Shown here: positions 1-10,162 of the stretch, piece after piece
How the letters are laid out: every line of letters begins with the position of its first letter
Position numbering within the stretch: position 1 is the first letter of the stretch
Assembly (NCBI GenBank): GCA_030704615.1
Contig: CM060732.1
Location: 9,858,001 to 9,922,000 of the forward strand
Direction of reading: 5' to 3'
DNA: 64,000 nt
Origin: Takakia lepidozioides
Lineage: Eukaryota > Streptophyta > Takakiopsida > Takakiales > Takakiaceae
Translations under genes and position numbers: made by a program
The notes under the pieces: generated by a model
Database searches by the model: none
What the model was told of the DNA's origin: nothing
What the model saw: only the letters and a program-made list of their open reading frames with translations

Positions 1-83
1 CAAAATTAGAAACAAACCAGAAATAAAATGAAAGGCAAATAAAAGAAAAAAAATGTGAAGGAAAGAGGCTCACCTTTGCGTCC

Positions 84-989
84 ATGACCTCAATGTTGCC
101 CTCGGTCCCCGCTTGTGGTGCACCCCCCAATGAGGATCGGGTTGAAGACTCTGGAGAGAATGATATCACCGCTGCTGAAGAGGCACTAGCAAGAAATCCT
201 CCGGAGGCTTTTGAGAGAACCCCAGTCAGAGAGAAAGGTTTGTACCTATTGATCACCTTGCTCTCCTTACAATTGAATTTAGGCTGCTTTTGTTCCCTAC
301 CTTCGATCCTCATGTATTTGTTTCAAATCAATTGTAGGAGCGCGTGGCGCGGCGTCGAAGAATCTTGCGGAGATGTGCTCTATCATTACACTTTCTCACT
401 TTACACCGATTGACATCGTCTTGCTGCCTCTAACGAGACGTCGTTCTGTTTCAGCGACGAAGAAGAGACGTAGGAATCAGAGCCCGAGGAAGTATCCGGA
501 GAGAATCACTCGACAGACAAAGCAATGAGGTAGCAATGGAGAATTCCACCGAGGTGTGCGTTACCATTCCACTTAGTCATTCCAGTCTGTGTTTGCATTT
601 GGAAGTCAATTGTATATCATTCTTGATTTCATTCAGTTGAGACCTAACTAATCGTCCTTGTCTGTCAGCAGAGAGAAGGTGGAAGACGAAACCAAGCCCA
701 AAGATCATTCGGGGATGTGTCAGCCGCCGAAATTGACAAAGAGGTATTTGGACGGGAGTCCTCCCGTCCCTTCCTTCCCACTTACAACATTTTGACTTAT
801 ATCCCGAAGCACAGACTGAGGACTCGGTTTTGTTTAAGTTGCCATAAATTCTAGATTCATCTCCTACTTTACTACACATCAGTAATATAGCTGCCGATGG
901 TCACATCCAAAGCTAACCGTCGAATCTTGACAGATGGGTCATGACCATTTTCGAGCGAGCGCGGCAGCAAATCTCATGCGCCGGAAGAC
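84..989 (+). other. candidate 5' exons of FCP1-like gene
   Basis: This stretch precedes the FCP1-like exon and shows several exon-like blocks bounded by plausible splice sites. A reading frame from 84 ends at a GT donor at 238. A block starts at 338 after a pyrimidine-rich AG acceptor. Further blocks with acceptors lie near 455, 676 and 934. They encode basic, Arg/Lys-rich and acidic low-complexity sequence, as is common in the N-terminal tails of plant FCP1-like proteins. I could not join all blocks in one frame without a stop, so either the gene is damaged or my exon limits are wrong. Confidence 0.3.
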
Positions 990-3065
990 ATGAACTTGAC
1001 GGCCTCCTCTGGAGGTCAAAGAAAGATTCTGAGTGTTGTTGGTTTATTGTGCTATAAACCTAAGCCTGTTGGATCACAGAGGTTCCTCGAACATTTCCCT
1101 CGTGCCACAATTCCCTACGATTGGGACAATGTTGTTCCTCGTCTGGGTCTTCTTGAATTTCTTGAACTTGCGTTCAACCATTACCATGTGGGTATATGGT
1201 CCTGTGGAGTTCAGCATATGGTTGAGGCTCTTCTTGCATATCTTCTCCCGAAGGATATGGTCAGGAAATTTTGCTTTATCTGGTGTCGGGATACTTGCAC
1301 CAAGCTTCCTGCCTACATTGCCTCCACACGGCCGTTCTACATTAAAGACATTGTTGGTCTTTGGGAAGACTTCGGGAGAAGTTGTAAGCCCTATGGCCTA
1401 AAAGGCCAAATGCTTTTGATTGATGATGAGCCCACCAAAGCCCTGAGGAACCCTTTGAACACTGGTTCTTACCCGAGATCCTTTGATGGCACTCTAACGC
1501 CGATCGTCAAGGAGGGACGAGATTCTTTTGTTGAGGATCTTGTTGAGGCTTTATGGCCATTCCTTTCTGGCATGATGTCATCTCCGACAGTTCAAGAGTA
1601 CATGGAGGAGAATTACTAGAAGTGTGCAAATGTTCAGATGAACTTGTCGATAGCTCTCACCCTGATTGGATTTGGCTAGCGATATGCAAATCCCCTAGGG
1701 ATTACTGACCCTTGTGTGTTTTTAGGTATGTTCCCACCTCTTTGCTTTCAACGTCTTCTTTTTATATCAACCGATGTGTCTTGGAGTAGTAGGTTAAGAG
1801 GTTAGAATGGGTCAGTAAGCACGGGAGGTCTCCCGTCCCTGCTGCGCACCATGAATCTAAAAAGTATACTGATTTGTCTCATGGATTGGTTTATTTGTTC
1901 CAGTCAAGGCCAAGCGTCGTATGAAGTCAACATCCGACAAGAAGAAGGATGGACATACCACACCAACAGGCCAGGAGGGTCTCTGGAGGTATATGAGTAT
2001 TTCTGAGGAGGAGATCTGCTGGCGAGCACAACGCCCTCAAACAGATGCAGGGCAACGGAATGTCCATCTGGGGAGATCTGGGATGAGAGTAGAATCCGCT
2101 ACCCATTCTTACTAGTCGGGTGACAGTCTTCCACCAGTTGGGATATTGTAAATAATGTACATTGACAATGACGCTATTCTCTAAGCGCAAATTATGAATA
2201 CAAATGGTTCATTGTTTTTTATTCATTTCATGTTAGAGCGATGGATATCATGGCTGTGCTCTGTGTTCTCTGTGTACTCTTTGTTCGGTTTTGGAATTCA
2301 TTACTCATGTCGATACGAGAGGTATCATGATCTCCCCTACCTGACTATGTGCATGTTTCGTCATCACATCCGTCAGACTCTTTTAGACTAGAGAGCATGA
2401 GTAAGGACGGGAGAGCTCCCGTCCTCTTTGCCTTTCTATTTGTGCTTGTTCCTGTCAGACCCCTCATTCTCTTATTGGGTTGTTGTAACTTGTGCATGTT
2501 TACCCCTCAATTTAATTTGACTATTCCTTATGTGTATCGCTAATTGGGAGGGGAGACCTCCCGTCTGTCCTGGTCCGCATGTGTTTTGTGCGTGGAGCTA
2601 TGACTTACATGAATGAAGAATAATCGGTTCACGGCCTTGCCTGTGACCTTGGAATCCGCTAGGTGGTTCTTATTTTATGGATGACATTGGAGCCGAACTG
2701 TTCGAATGAATTGGCTTCTATAGAGACTATGTTCAGGATTGGTTTGCGTCGAAGACTATGGTTTAGGGTCCTATGGGATGGTGATGGTTGATTAGTGCCC
2801 ATAGCCAGGGACCTCAATGGTTGTACAAATTTGGTTTGGTGATGCTCTAATAAATTACTCTGGACATTTTGGGACGTATCTCGACGGGATGTCTTTCTAT
2901 CTTACTATGTTCTAATCATAGATCGGGAGATCTCCTTTGCCTCAGTGGAGATGTCGAACTTGGGAGAGCAGTAATAATTCTCCTGTACTTCTGGAGTGAC
3001 AATGTTTGGCATTTTTTTGTAGGCTAATATTAAAAAAATGAAGCAACTGTGAGAGGTCTCCCGTG
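750..3065. repeat. palindrome family 1 (ACGGGAG-NN-CTCCCGT), six copies
   Basis: Short inverted repeats share the arms ACGGGAG and CTCCCGT around a variable 2-base centre. The best copies are 750-769 (GGACGGGAGTCCTCCCGTCC), 1821-1836 (centre GT) and 2405-2424 (centre AG, nine-base arms). Weaker copies lie at about 2551-2564, 2926-2935 and 3053-3066. They lie within and downstream of the FCP1-like gene, outside its domain exon. Confidence 0.75.
990..1619 (+). CDS. FCP1/NIF (HAD-type) phosphatase-like domain protein, nucleophile motif missing
   Basis: A 209-residue open frame that matches the plant group of FCP1-homology (NIF) HAD-like phosphatases, which dephosphorylate Ser/Thr of protein substrates in the nucleus. 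Visible family landmarks in order are a KIL..GLLCY segment at the start, a VGIWSCG segment (HAD motif II region), FIWCRDTCTKLP, a conserved Lys-Asp/Trp stretch (FYIKDIVGLWEDF), MLLIDDEPTKALRNP (motif IV, acidic pair) and a C-terminal VQEYMEENY. The catalytic DxDx(T/V) or DLNG motif that should lie between KIL and GLL is absent; about three residues appear deleted, so catalysis is unlikely. The nominal ATG is probably internal to an exon, as family members have a longer N-terminus. Whether it is a pseudophosphatase or a pseudogene is undecided. Confidence 0.6.
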   Translation: MNLTASSGGQRKILSVVGLLCYKPKPVGSQRFLEHFPRATIPYDWDNVVPRLGLLEFLELAFNHYHVGIWSCGVQHMVEALLAYLLPKDMVRKFCFIWCRDTCTKLPAYIASTRPFYIKDIVGLWEDFGRSCKPYGLKGQMLLIDDEPTKALRNPLNTGSYPRSFDGTLTPIVKEGRDSFVEDLVEALWPFLSGMMSSPTVQEYMEENY

Positions 3066-3359
3066 CTGCCCGTGAAACTGTAGAAAACTAGGATTTCAAC
3101 TCATATTAGGGATGTGATCAGGGTATGGATTCTCTGGGAACAGCAATATTTACTAAACATCTATAAATAGCTACTACAATATACTTAATAAAATCATTTA
3201 AATTTGTTTTTATATTGAATTTTTGTTTAATTTAAATAAATCAATAAATCAATATATATGTTATTCCTAGACTTTGGAAGGTCTAGATTTACTTAAAATC
3301 CAGTTAATTGTGAAATTATCAACAAGGGTTTGAGGTATGAGCATAATATCTAGCTAAAA
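1620..3359. other. no recognisable gene; AT-rich non-coding sequence
   Basis: Apart from the family 1 palindromes nothing is recognisable. Open frames here are under 90 codons and show no family features. Around 3160-3300 the sequence becomes strongly AT-rich. Some of 1621-2190 may be the 3' end of the FCP1-like transcript, because an AG acceptor-like site precedes a Lys-rich reading frame at 1921. Confidence 0.4.
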
Positions 3360-3829
3360 TTGAATATGAAGGGCGTGAATACGAAGGACCTCTTTGGTGG
3401 TTATGTATACATGCACACAGAGGGGACCCTTAGTGTTGACGCAGACAAAGCCTTCGAAGATGTAAAGCTGGACTGTGCTTCGTTCCTTGCCAAAGGTCAG
3501 GTGGTTCTATTGGGTGACTTCAATGCCCGGGTGGGTAAAGGTCTCCATCAAGACGATATCATTGGGCCTTTTGGTGAGGACGAGTTGAATTCTAATGGCA
3601 GACGGTTAATTAACTGTCTGGAAGAGCTTCAGCTTTTGACCTTGAATAACAGGTAAAGAGGTGACCAAGTGCAGTGGACTCGTGAGAAATCCCAAACTGG
3701 GGAACATTCCATTGTGGACTATATCATAATGGACAAAAATTTGTTTCCCCAGTGTGCCAATGTGTTGATCGACAGAACTGATATTGGTACCTCTGACCAC
3801 TTCCTGGTTTTGAAAATGCATGAGCGATG
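3360..3829 (+). pseudogene. LINE endonuclease (EEP family) fragment
   Basis: This is part of the apurinic-type endonuclease that starts ORF2 of non-LTR retrotransposons and nicks the target DNA. The hallmark VVLLGDFNARVG (catalytic Asp/Asn of the endonuclease-exonuclease-phosphatase fold) is at 3507-3535. Downstream are IVDYIIMDK and the terminal GTSDHFLVL with the conserved SDH triad. A TAA at 3654 interrupts the frame. The reverse transcriptase that should follow is absent: homology stops at about 3820, exactly where a run of ATGAGC/GTGAGC repeats begins. The same family is present, lacking this part, at 15185-20152. Confidence 0.75.
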
Positions 3830-3856
3830 AGCGGTGAGCGGTGAGCATGAGCGGAG
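3818..3856. repeat. GAGC-type repeat run at the end of the LINE fragment
   Basis: Five to six closely packed copies of ATGAGC, GTGAGC or GAGCGG follow directly on the last codons of the endonuclease fragment. Similar runs mark other fragment ends in this window, at 8115-8210, 8851-8906, 13795-13831, 34632-34675 and 38053-38110. Confidence 0.7.
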
Positions 3857-3862
3857 CTATGT

Positions 3863-5080
3863 TATAGTCGGTGCAGACTATAATCCACAATAGTGGCATT
3901 CCAACCAAGGCCGGCGTTTGGAGGAATAATTTGCTACATGTTATGTTATAGTCGGTGCAGACTATAAGCTGTGGACAGTAGTGCCCTCCGCTACGCTATC
4001 TTCGGTGTAGACTATAGAACGAATGTTCTGCTGCAGTGAGCCAAACCTCATGTGATTAGAGAAAATGTATTCACATTAAGGATCAATGTTAAAATCTAAT
4101 GTCATAGTCGATGCAGACTATAAGGTAAAACAATGCCATTGCAACGCTATAGTCGGTGCAGACTACAGTGGAATAAGGTCTCCTTATATGTGCTGTGCTT
4201 CATGTCACCGGAGCGACTATGAAAGCAAGGTTTCGCTCATGTGAGCGGATATACATCCGCTCACGGATTCTTTTGCAAATAGAATAAACAATGTTCTCGA
4301 TGGAACCGTAATGGGTGAATGCAGGGTTGACTGGACCAAAATGGACTTTATCAGCACAGTTTTAGATGACTGCAATTGATGGTGTCATCAATTGAAATTG
4401 AATTAACTCATTAAAACCAGCAACTATATATGTCATTGGATTCCTAGCTTCAATACGCACCCATAGCAACTCTCCAATCATGAATTCGATAAGAAATGAC
4501 TCCGCTATGGAGTTTTGAACACCGTCATTGTGGACTGTAACTGCAATGAATGGAATTACAATGGACTCAAGTTCTTCTATGTGCCATTAGTGAATTCCAT
4601 TGAAATTTGGACATAAGGTGGCCATTTTGGTCCACATCATAGGTATGGATTTGAAGTGGCAAAATCATTTGTCATTTGACTCATATAGACTGATATATGT
4701 AAAAAAAATAGGCGTTTTTTGAAAAGTCCATAGCTCATCTTGTTTTTTGGATTTTGGGTGTCATTTTTTTTCTAGAAGTATAAAAACCTATAATCTTCAA
4801 TGGCTAGGTGTCATATTGAATTTCTTTTGTAAACTTTAATTTTTAGTTTTTCATAATTTCTCTAAATAATATACTAAAATAGTTAATGAATTATATCTTT
4901 AATATTTGGGGTAGGACTCTTTACTAAATATGTTCAGTATACCATTACCTATCACTAAAAAAATATTTTGGGATAGTATCCGCAACTTTTGTTTTTTGGT
5001 CATGGACTTTCATGGAGCAGGATCTGCCGTTTTTGGTCCACTCAACCCTGCAACTGCCCTAATAGTCGGTACAGACTATA
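3863..5080 (+). repeat. palindrome family 2, cluster I (six copies)
   Basis: Six copies of an imperfect 20-bp inverted repeat, consensus TATAGTCGGTGCAGACTATA, lie at 3863-3882, 3947-3966, 3996-4016 (degenerate), 4103-4122, 4148-4167 and 5061-5080. The first two are identical. Spacing is irregular (41 to about 890 bases). All copies read in the same orientation: the GG follows the left arm and CAG precedes the right arm in every one. They sit between the LINE fragment and the MULE/SWIM gene, outside coding sequence. Confidence 0.9.
4241..4264. repeat. GTGAGCGGAT hairpin
   Basis: A perfect inverted repeat with 10-base arms, GTGAGCGGAT and ATCCGCTCAC, around a 4-base loop. It belongs with the GAGC-type hairpins seen elsewhere in the window. 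The rest of 4168-5154 is AT-rich and shows no gene. Confidence 0.8.
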
Positions 5081-5154
5081 AAAGTTTGCGTTTTTCTCGC
5101 GTGAGCATAACCCGAAATAACTGGGCGTACGAAGATATTGCATGCAACAATTGA

Positions 5155-7358
5155 ATGCTTACATTGCGGACATCAGGGCAAGACAGCGAATCCGATCGTT
5201 GTTACATTTTTAAAATGTCGACGTGTGGGCCTGGGAGTGGAGTCGACTTGGTCACTCGCATGACAACTGGAAACTTGTCGAATGCTTGGGTGATGTTTGA
5301 TCACATCAAGCGAATTACAAACCATCAGTGGGTGACTATGGGTGTGTCTGTTTATGATTATCACTCCAAGAGGTTCATGACGATTGCAATCTGTGAGATG
5401 AAAGGGGAGGACACACAGTCGGAGATGCATCTGTGGGAGGACATAAACGAGCAGATGGCAAGGGCGGGATTGGCAGAGCCCAATTTCAGGGGATTCATGG
5501 CAGACAATGCTCAGGCCAACTGGGCAGCGGTGCGGCGTGTGTACGGTGAGGACCCCAATGTTCCAATGGAGGGGAAAGAGAGATCCTGTGGATTCCATTG
5601 GATGCAGAGTCTATCTCACTACACTATAAAATTTGTTGCTAGCTCATTCCAGGCTGAACACCGTGTCCTTTGTACGGCGTGGAAGGATGCACCCACATTT
5701 GATGACGCAGAGGTTAAGTTTGCTATCATTAAGGCTTGGTGGAACACGTCAAGTGCAGTGGAGACAACCAATCTGGGAGCCTTGCACAGCTGGTTGGGGT
5801 GGTGGCATTTCCGATATCGACAGTTCGGACAGTACATGCGGGAGGTATGATGCCAGACTTTTCGTGCAATTGTCGTTCTATTACGGACCTTTGCATTGGT
5901 CCCTCACCATTGTTTCTGACCTTGTAGGAGCGGTGCTTGGATTCCGACACGGACATGCCGAACACGAATATGGCAGAATCAGTCCACTCCTCCTGGCAAG
6001 CGTCTTCTGCCGCACATCTGGTGGACGTGGTGACGGCCACAACGGAGGACATCGACAGAGCAATCATGCAACAAGCCATGTACTACAAGTTCTTGAGCGG
6101 GAAACAATGGGGCTTTGGGTCGGACAGGGAGAAATTGTTGGTACGAACAGCTTCGAGGTCAAAGAATCCACTGAAATGGGCGACAACATTGCGAGAGAAG
6201 ATAAAAAGGATGCCTCTGCACCGTAGAGGTGAACACCTAGAGGGGGACGTCCGTACTCGCCCTGTGAGGCGGAGGATTGAAGAGGAACCTGGGTGCAAAG
6301 AGGAATCCTGGAGATCCGACAGGAACATTCGGACAACACCTCGAGGTCCTGTCATATTGCCGCACAATGTGTCTTCCAGCAGTGGAAGCCCAAGAAATTC
6401 CAGATCGCCATCGCCTTCAAGCGGGGATTCCGTGCGAGAAATTCCCACCGCTCGCTTGCCCCAGATTCCGCCCACTGTTATGCAGTATGGCCAAGCCATT
6501 GTGGAGACGACTGTGTCTGCGTCACAGTGGAGAATTGCTAGCACAAAGCCGTCGTTTCGAGGCAGGTGTTCCGCAATTCGAGTGGATACACGGCAACGTT
6601 GTTTAGAGATGATAAGGAGGAATCCAGATGGGGCTGTCCCTGCTCCTACTTTTACAGGAAGATTTGTCCATGCAAAGTTTGCAGAGGCGACAACCACCCA
6701 GTTCTGGTTCTGCAGGCACGACATTATGACTTGCGTGTATGGAAAGCCCAAGTACGGCATACAAACAATGCCAGAGGCTCCCCCGGTGTGGCCGGTGGAA
6801 CCAGGCTGCGATCTGAGTCAGGTTGAGGCCAACACCTTTAGTGCCGCAGGATTTCGGATGGTGCAGCGCACTGACGTCCCCAGACAACCATTTCTGCTTC
6901 CACAGCCTCCACCACCGACCCCTGTGAGAGCAAGAACAATGGGACACGACAGCTCTAGGCATCCTACACACCGTTGGGGGAAACCGAAGAGGCGGCGACC
7001 TCCCTCAAAAGTGAACGAGACAAGGATGGGGAATGCACTTCGGATGAATTGTACAATCCAGAGCTCGACAGAAGTGCCCCCACCAGGCTTCGGGCGTGTG
7101 TATCAGATGGCCATGGCAGGCTCAGCTGTTTGCAATGAGGTGTACACCATCACCATTTCAGAATTACCCACCTGCAATTGCACCAACTTCCAGATCATGG
7201 CGAACAAGGGGGCATCATACTGCCATTGCAAGCATCTGTACTACGTGTACCTAAAGAGACTCCGGTGTAATTCCACAACTCATCACTTCATACATGCACC
7301 AGGGTTGAGCCCCCAAGAGGTGCACACTCTTCTGAATATGGATCCAGGGGACCAGTGA
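5155..7358 (+). CDS. MULE-type transposase with C-terminal SWIM zinc finger, two exons
   Basis: Exon 1 (5155-5844) and exon 2 (5928-7358) are joined across an 83-base intron with GT at 5845 and AG at 5926-5927, phase 0, giving an unbroken frame. Exon 1 carries the transposase core of the Mutator superfamily: a segment after TTGNLSNAW, then FMADNAQANWAAV with the second catalytic Asp, then CGFHWMQSLSHY. The junction gives the conserved NTNMAESVHSSW stretch with the catalytic Glu. Exon 2 has a long basic, Ser/Pro-rich linker and ends with a SWIM finger, CNC...CHCKH, coded near 7168-7240, typical of MULE and FAR1-like proteins. The N-terminus is short for the family: the first catalytic Asp region and any DNA-binding domain are missing or lie in an unrecognised exon. 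Palindrome family 2 copies lie upstream. A broken relative lies at 39600-40876. It may be a transposase or a domesticated derivative. Confidence 0.7.
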
Positions 7359-8114
7359 GCTTGGCTTGCGGTCCCCACACAATGGTACGCCCATCCTTTT
7401 CGGAGTTTCAGTTATAGTAGAACTGTACTGCTGCAAGTACCTCTGACTCTGGCCAAAGAAAGGTCCGACTTATGTCTTGCCTACCAGTAACCTGTTTTGC
7501 TCGAACTAAGATAATACCATGTCATTCACTTCTGTTTCCACGTGCTTGTATTTTTGTTTGCTGGAGGGTTCCTGTTTTTCTGCTCTCCCAAACTTTGTTT
7601 TCCTCATTCGACCTCCGGCAAGGAAATGCGGCGCCGCATTTCCAAGTAACGTCATAGGTACTGGTAGATGCGGCCTTTGCCAACACCAAACCGCCCATAA
7701 ATTTTGCACGTGCGAACCCTAATGCGGCACCGCATTTCCCAGTTGAATCGCAAACCTTTCCCGCCGAATACCCGAAGATGACAGAATTGTGAAGTACTGC
7801 AGACTCTATTGGTGCAGACTCTATTGGTTCAATCGCGGCAAAAGGGTCACCTTCATTCCAATGTTAAGGCATGTAAAACCGCGGAATACTCTATACAGGC
7901 CAGTATGTGACGTCCGTTTGCCGTGGTATACTGGATTTCTCGTTGCACGGTCACTCATTTCCATGAGCGGATCTAAAAAACCATGAGCGGACTTGTTACT
8001 GATGACATATCTTCGCCGCATTACAGGATGTGGAACTTCCAAAAACGGCAAGGTCAAATAAAAAAACTATTATTTTAATACTTGTTTAATCTGCCGCATT
8101 TCCAAATTTGGAGG
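7359..8114. repeat. non-coding stretch with palindrome family 5 (AAATGCGG/CCGCATTT)
   Basis: No gene is seen. At 7622-7643 there is a perfect 22-base palindrome with arms GGAAATGCGGC and GCCGCATTTCC. At 7721-7736 a second copy has arms AATGCGG and CCGCATT around CA. A half copy (GCCGCATTTCC) lies near 8092. A direct duplication of GCAGACTCTATTGGT at about 7798-7827 recalls palindrome family 2. Two GAGCGG motifs lie at 7963-7990. Confidence 0.7.
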
Positions 8115-8210
8115 AGTCCGCTCATGAAATCCGCGTGTCTTAGACTTCGGCTCACCGCTCATGCGGCTCATGCCGCTCATGGCTCATGGCTCATGGTTTC
8201 TGCTCATGAA
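8115..8210. repeat. GCTCAT repeat run at the 3' end of a gag-protease fragment
   Basis: About nine GCTCAT or GCTCAC motifs are crowded here. They end at the point where the gag-protease reading frame on the minus strand loses homology. On the minus strand the junction reads CTATTTCATGAGC, a string that recurs at the boundary near 34632. Confidence 0.75.
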
Positions 8211-8850
8211 ATAGTAAACCTCCTCTTGTGTCCACCAACAACGACACGTTAGTTCCGGAAATTATCCCACTCACAAACATTAACTGACTCCTTTTATGCA
8301 AGGGGCCAGTCTCCTGATACAACTCACAAGAGTAGTTGCCTACCTTGCAAGTCTTGGCAACCACTGCTTCCACCAAGCGGCTGATGGAATCTTCGGACAG
8401 CTCCGTGGTTGCCCCAGTCATATTCAATTGTCGGGGTTTCACGCACTTCTTGGCCATGTGCCCAGGCTCCCCGCAATTAAAGCACACTCCATCAAAGGTC
8501 ACCTTCTGTCCGCCATAAGCCGCCGCACCTGATTTTCGTTTCAAAGCACCGGGTGTCGCCTTGACGTGTGAAGGCCCTCCCTTCAATTTCCATGTGCCAT
8601 TGTCGCCGCGTGGCCTATCCCACTTCTTTTCCGGTCGGAATGAGTCACCCTCCCACCGAGTCTTCTTGTGGTTAGGTGAGAACCATCCAATACTCCTGGT
8701 GGCTTCATGTTTGAGTTATTGTTGCAATCTATCATCTCTAACAATTGACGTGGACTCGCAGCAAAAGGAGGAAGCAGAGCGGCAGTTGGCCATGCTAGTT
8801 CAAAAAGGGTTCTTGCAGCTGCCAACCGCGGAAGAGGGGGCGTGCTAGAT
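8211..8850 (-). pseudogene. Ty3/gypsy gag zinc knuckle and protease start, fragment
   Basis: On the minus strand the frame encodes a basic linker, a retroviral-type zinc knuckle CFNCGEPGHMAKKC (CX2CX4HX4C) near 8440-8485, an acidic spacer, and then the start of an aspartic protease, where SLLVDTRG stands for the LVDTGA active site. The Gly after the catalytic Asp-Thr is replaced, and homology ends a few residues later. Upstream gag sequence continues to about 8850 in another frame, so there is at least one frameshift. No LTR, reverse transcriptase or primer-binding site adjoins it. Both ends are bounded by GAGC-type repeats. Confidence 0.7.
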
Positions 8851-8959
8851 TGTGAGCAGCTCACGTGAGCAGAAAAAACTGTGAGCATGATTTTGCTCAC
8901 AGTTTTCGCCCTATTGCCGCAGACCTGTACCTGTTGGAAGCCCTATTACCGTGGGCTTC
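8851..8959. repeat. GTGAGC hairpins and GAAGCCC hairpin at the other end of the gag fragment
   Basis: Two perfect hairpins lie here. The first has arms AAAACTGTGAGC (8875-8886) and GCTCACAGTTTT (8895-8906). The second has arms GAAGCCC (8937-8943) and GGGCTTC (8953-8959) around TATTACCGT. Copies of GTGAGC and GCTCAC precede the first. The CCTATTACCGTGG string recurs near 38151 next to another GTGAGC hairpin. Confidence 0.8.
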
Positions 8960-9399
8960 AAGCATCGAAAAAAGAGCATTTTTTTAAAAGAGTGAGCCTG
9001 CGGGTTAGCAGCAACATTGTCGAGTGGTTGATTGATGTTTGAGTGTGTTTTGAAAAGGAGTTGGATGAAAGAAGTGGATGAACGATGGATGAATGTGCGA
9101 TGAGAAAAGATGGATGAGAAAGAGAGTGGATGAATGAAAACGACGAATTCAGACCGGGGACCATTAAATGAAGCCCGAAAACACATCTTCAAACATGCAA
9201 GGCAGGGAAACTAGTGCTTCATAAATGTCTGTCTTAAAACAAATGATTCATTCCAAAAAGGCACTTCCACTGCTATCTGATTTTGAGCCCAAAACTGATG
9301 TAGAACTGTCTATAAAGATACTAGCCCGGCTCTGCACAAAACCACCTCTGTCGCGGACCACAGGAGGGGGAGATGAGAGGAGACGAATGTGCCAGATTG
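8960..9399. other. non-coding; GATGAA-type simple repeats
   Basis: No gene is recognisable. Between about 9060 and 9135 the sequence repeats GGATGAA or GGATGAG with variable spacing. Confidence 0.5.
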
Positions 9400-9690
9400 A
9401 GGTGGCGTTGACGCCACCTTGACGCCACCTTAATGCCGAGCCTGTTTCCCTCTACAAACATGGCTACTCGCCAAGGCTTTTATTTAGTTTTTATTGTTTT
9501 TATTGTTTTTGGGGTGAATTGTCATGGTCTTCTGGGCTGGAATTAAGCTCTAACAGGGGATGAGAATTAAGGTGTCATTGACAACACCTTAATCTGGCAC
9601 ATTCGGGGGGGGGGAACCAAAAAAAAACAGATTTTTATTTTTATTTTTTATTTTTTGTTTTTGTGACGTTAATTCACCTTAAGTGGCGTC
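9400..9690. repeat. palindrome family 4 (AAGGTG...CACCTT), three copies
   Basis: Copy 1 at 9400-9419 has arms AGGTGGCGT and ACGCCACCT around TG. Copy 2 has arms ATTAAGGTG (9566-9574) and CACCTTAAT (9585-9593). Copy 3 near 9675-9700 is a less perfect GTGGCGT/ACGTCAC repeat preceded by CACCTTAA. Poly-G and poly-A/T runs lie between. There is no coding evidence. Confidence 0.7.
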
Positions 9691-9768
9691 AACGTCACCT
9701 GTCATGTTGAATTGTCACACAACAAATGGCACGTAGGCACTAGCGGGCGAACTAATATGTGTAGCAAT

Positions 9769-10162
9769 GCATGTTATAGTCGATAGACATTCCAATAGTC
9801 GGCAATCTTGTTCTTTAGACAAGTGGTCGGCGCCGACTATTGCCCTCTGGAAGGTGCCATCAGACATGGTAGTCATAGTCGGCAACGACTATAGGGTGCA
9901 CGTTATAGTTGGCATACATTCCAGTAGTCGGCAGTCTTCTTCATTAGTCAAATGGTCGGCGCCGACTACAGGGCTCAGACAAGGTAGTCATAGTCGGCAA
10001 TGACTATAGGGTGGGGCTGGGGTAGCCATGCGGTATAGTCGACAACGACTTCCGGAAAGGGCCCCGGTCGGAGCCAGGTTGACCCACAGTTGGGAGTTGT
10101 AGTCGCCACCGACTATGACACAGACTTTGGCCTATTGGGTGTCATAGTCGCTGCCGACTATT
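9769..10162 (+). repeat. palindrome family 2, cluster II, with a tandem duplication
   Basis: Copies of the TAGTCGG...CGACTA palindrome lie at 9824-9840, 9874-9893, 9953-9969, 9989-10008, 10034-10050, 10098-10117 and 10143-10162, with degenerate half copies at 9775 and 9793. Two copies (TGGTCGGCGCCGACTA) have nearly perfect dyad symmetry. Blocks 9769-9897 and 9898-10012 are an imperfect tandem duplication, each carrying a half copy, a GGTCGGCGCCGACTA copy and a CATAGTCGGCAA copy in the same order. Confidence 0.85.

Noticed and set aside
5173-7436. Antisense frames of 100-225 codons opposite the SWIM transposase
   Set aside because: Shadow frames without motifs. The sense strand has the family motifs and a well-formed intron.
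3863-10162. CRISPR-like array formed by the TAGTCGG palindromes
   Set aside because: Spacing is irregular, repeats vary, there are no cas genes, and the region is eukaryotic with introns.
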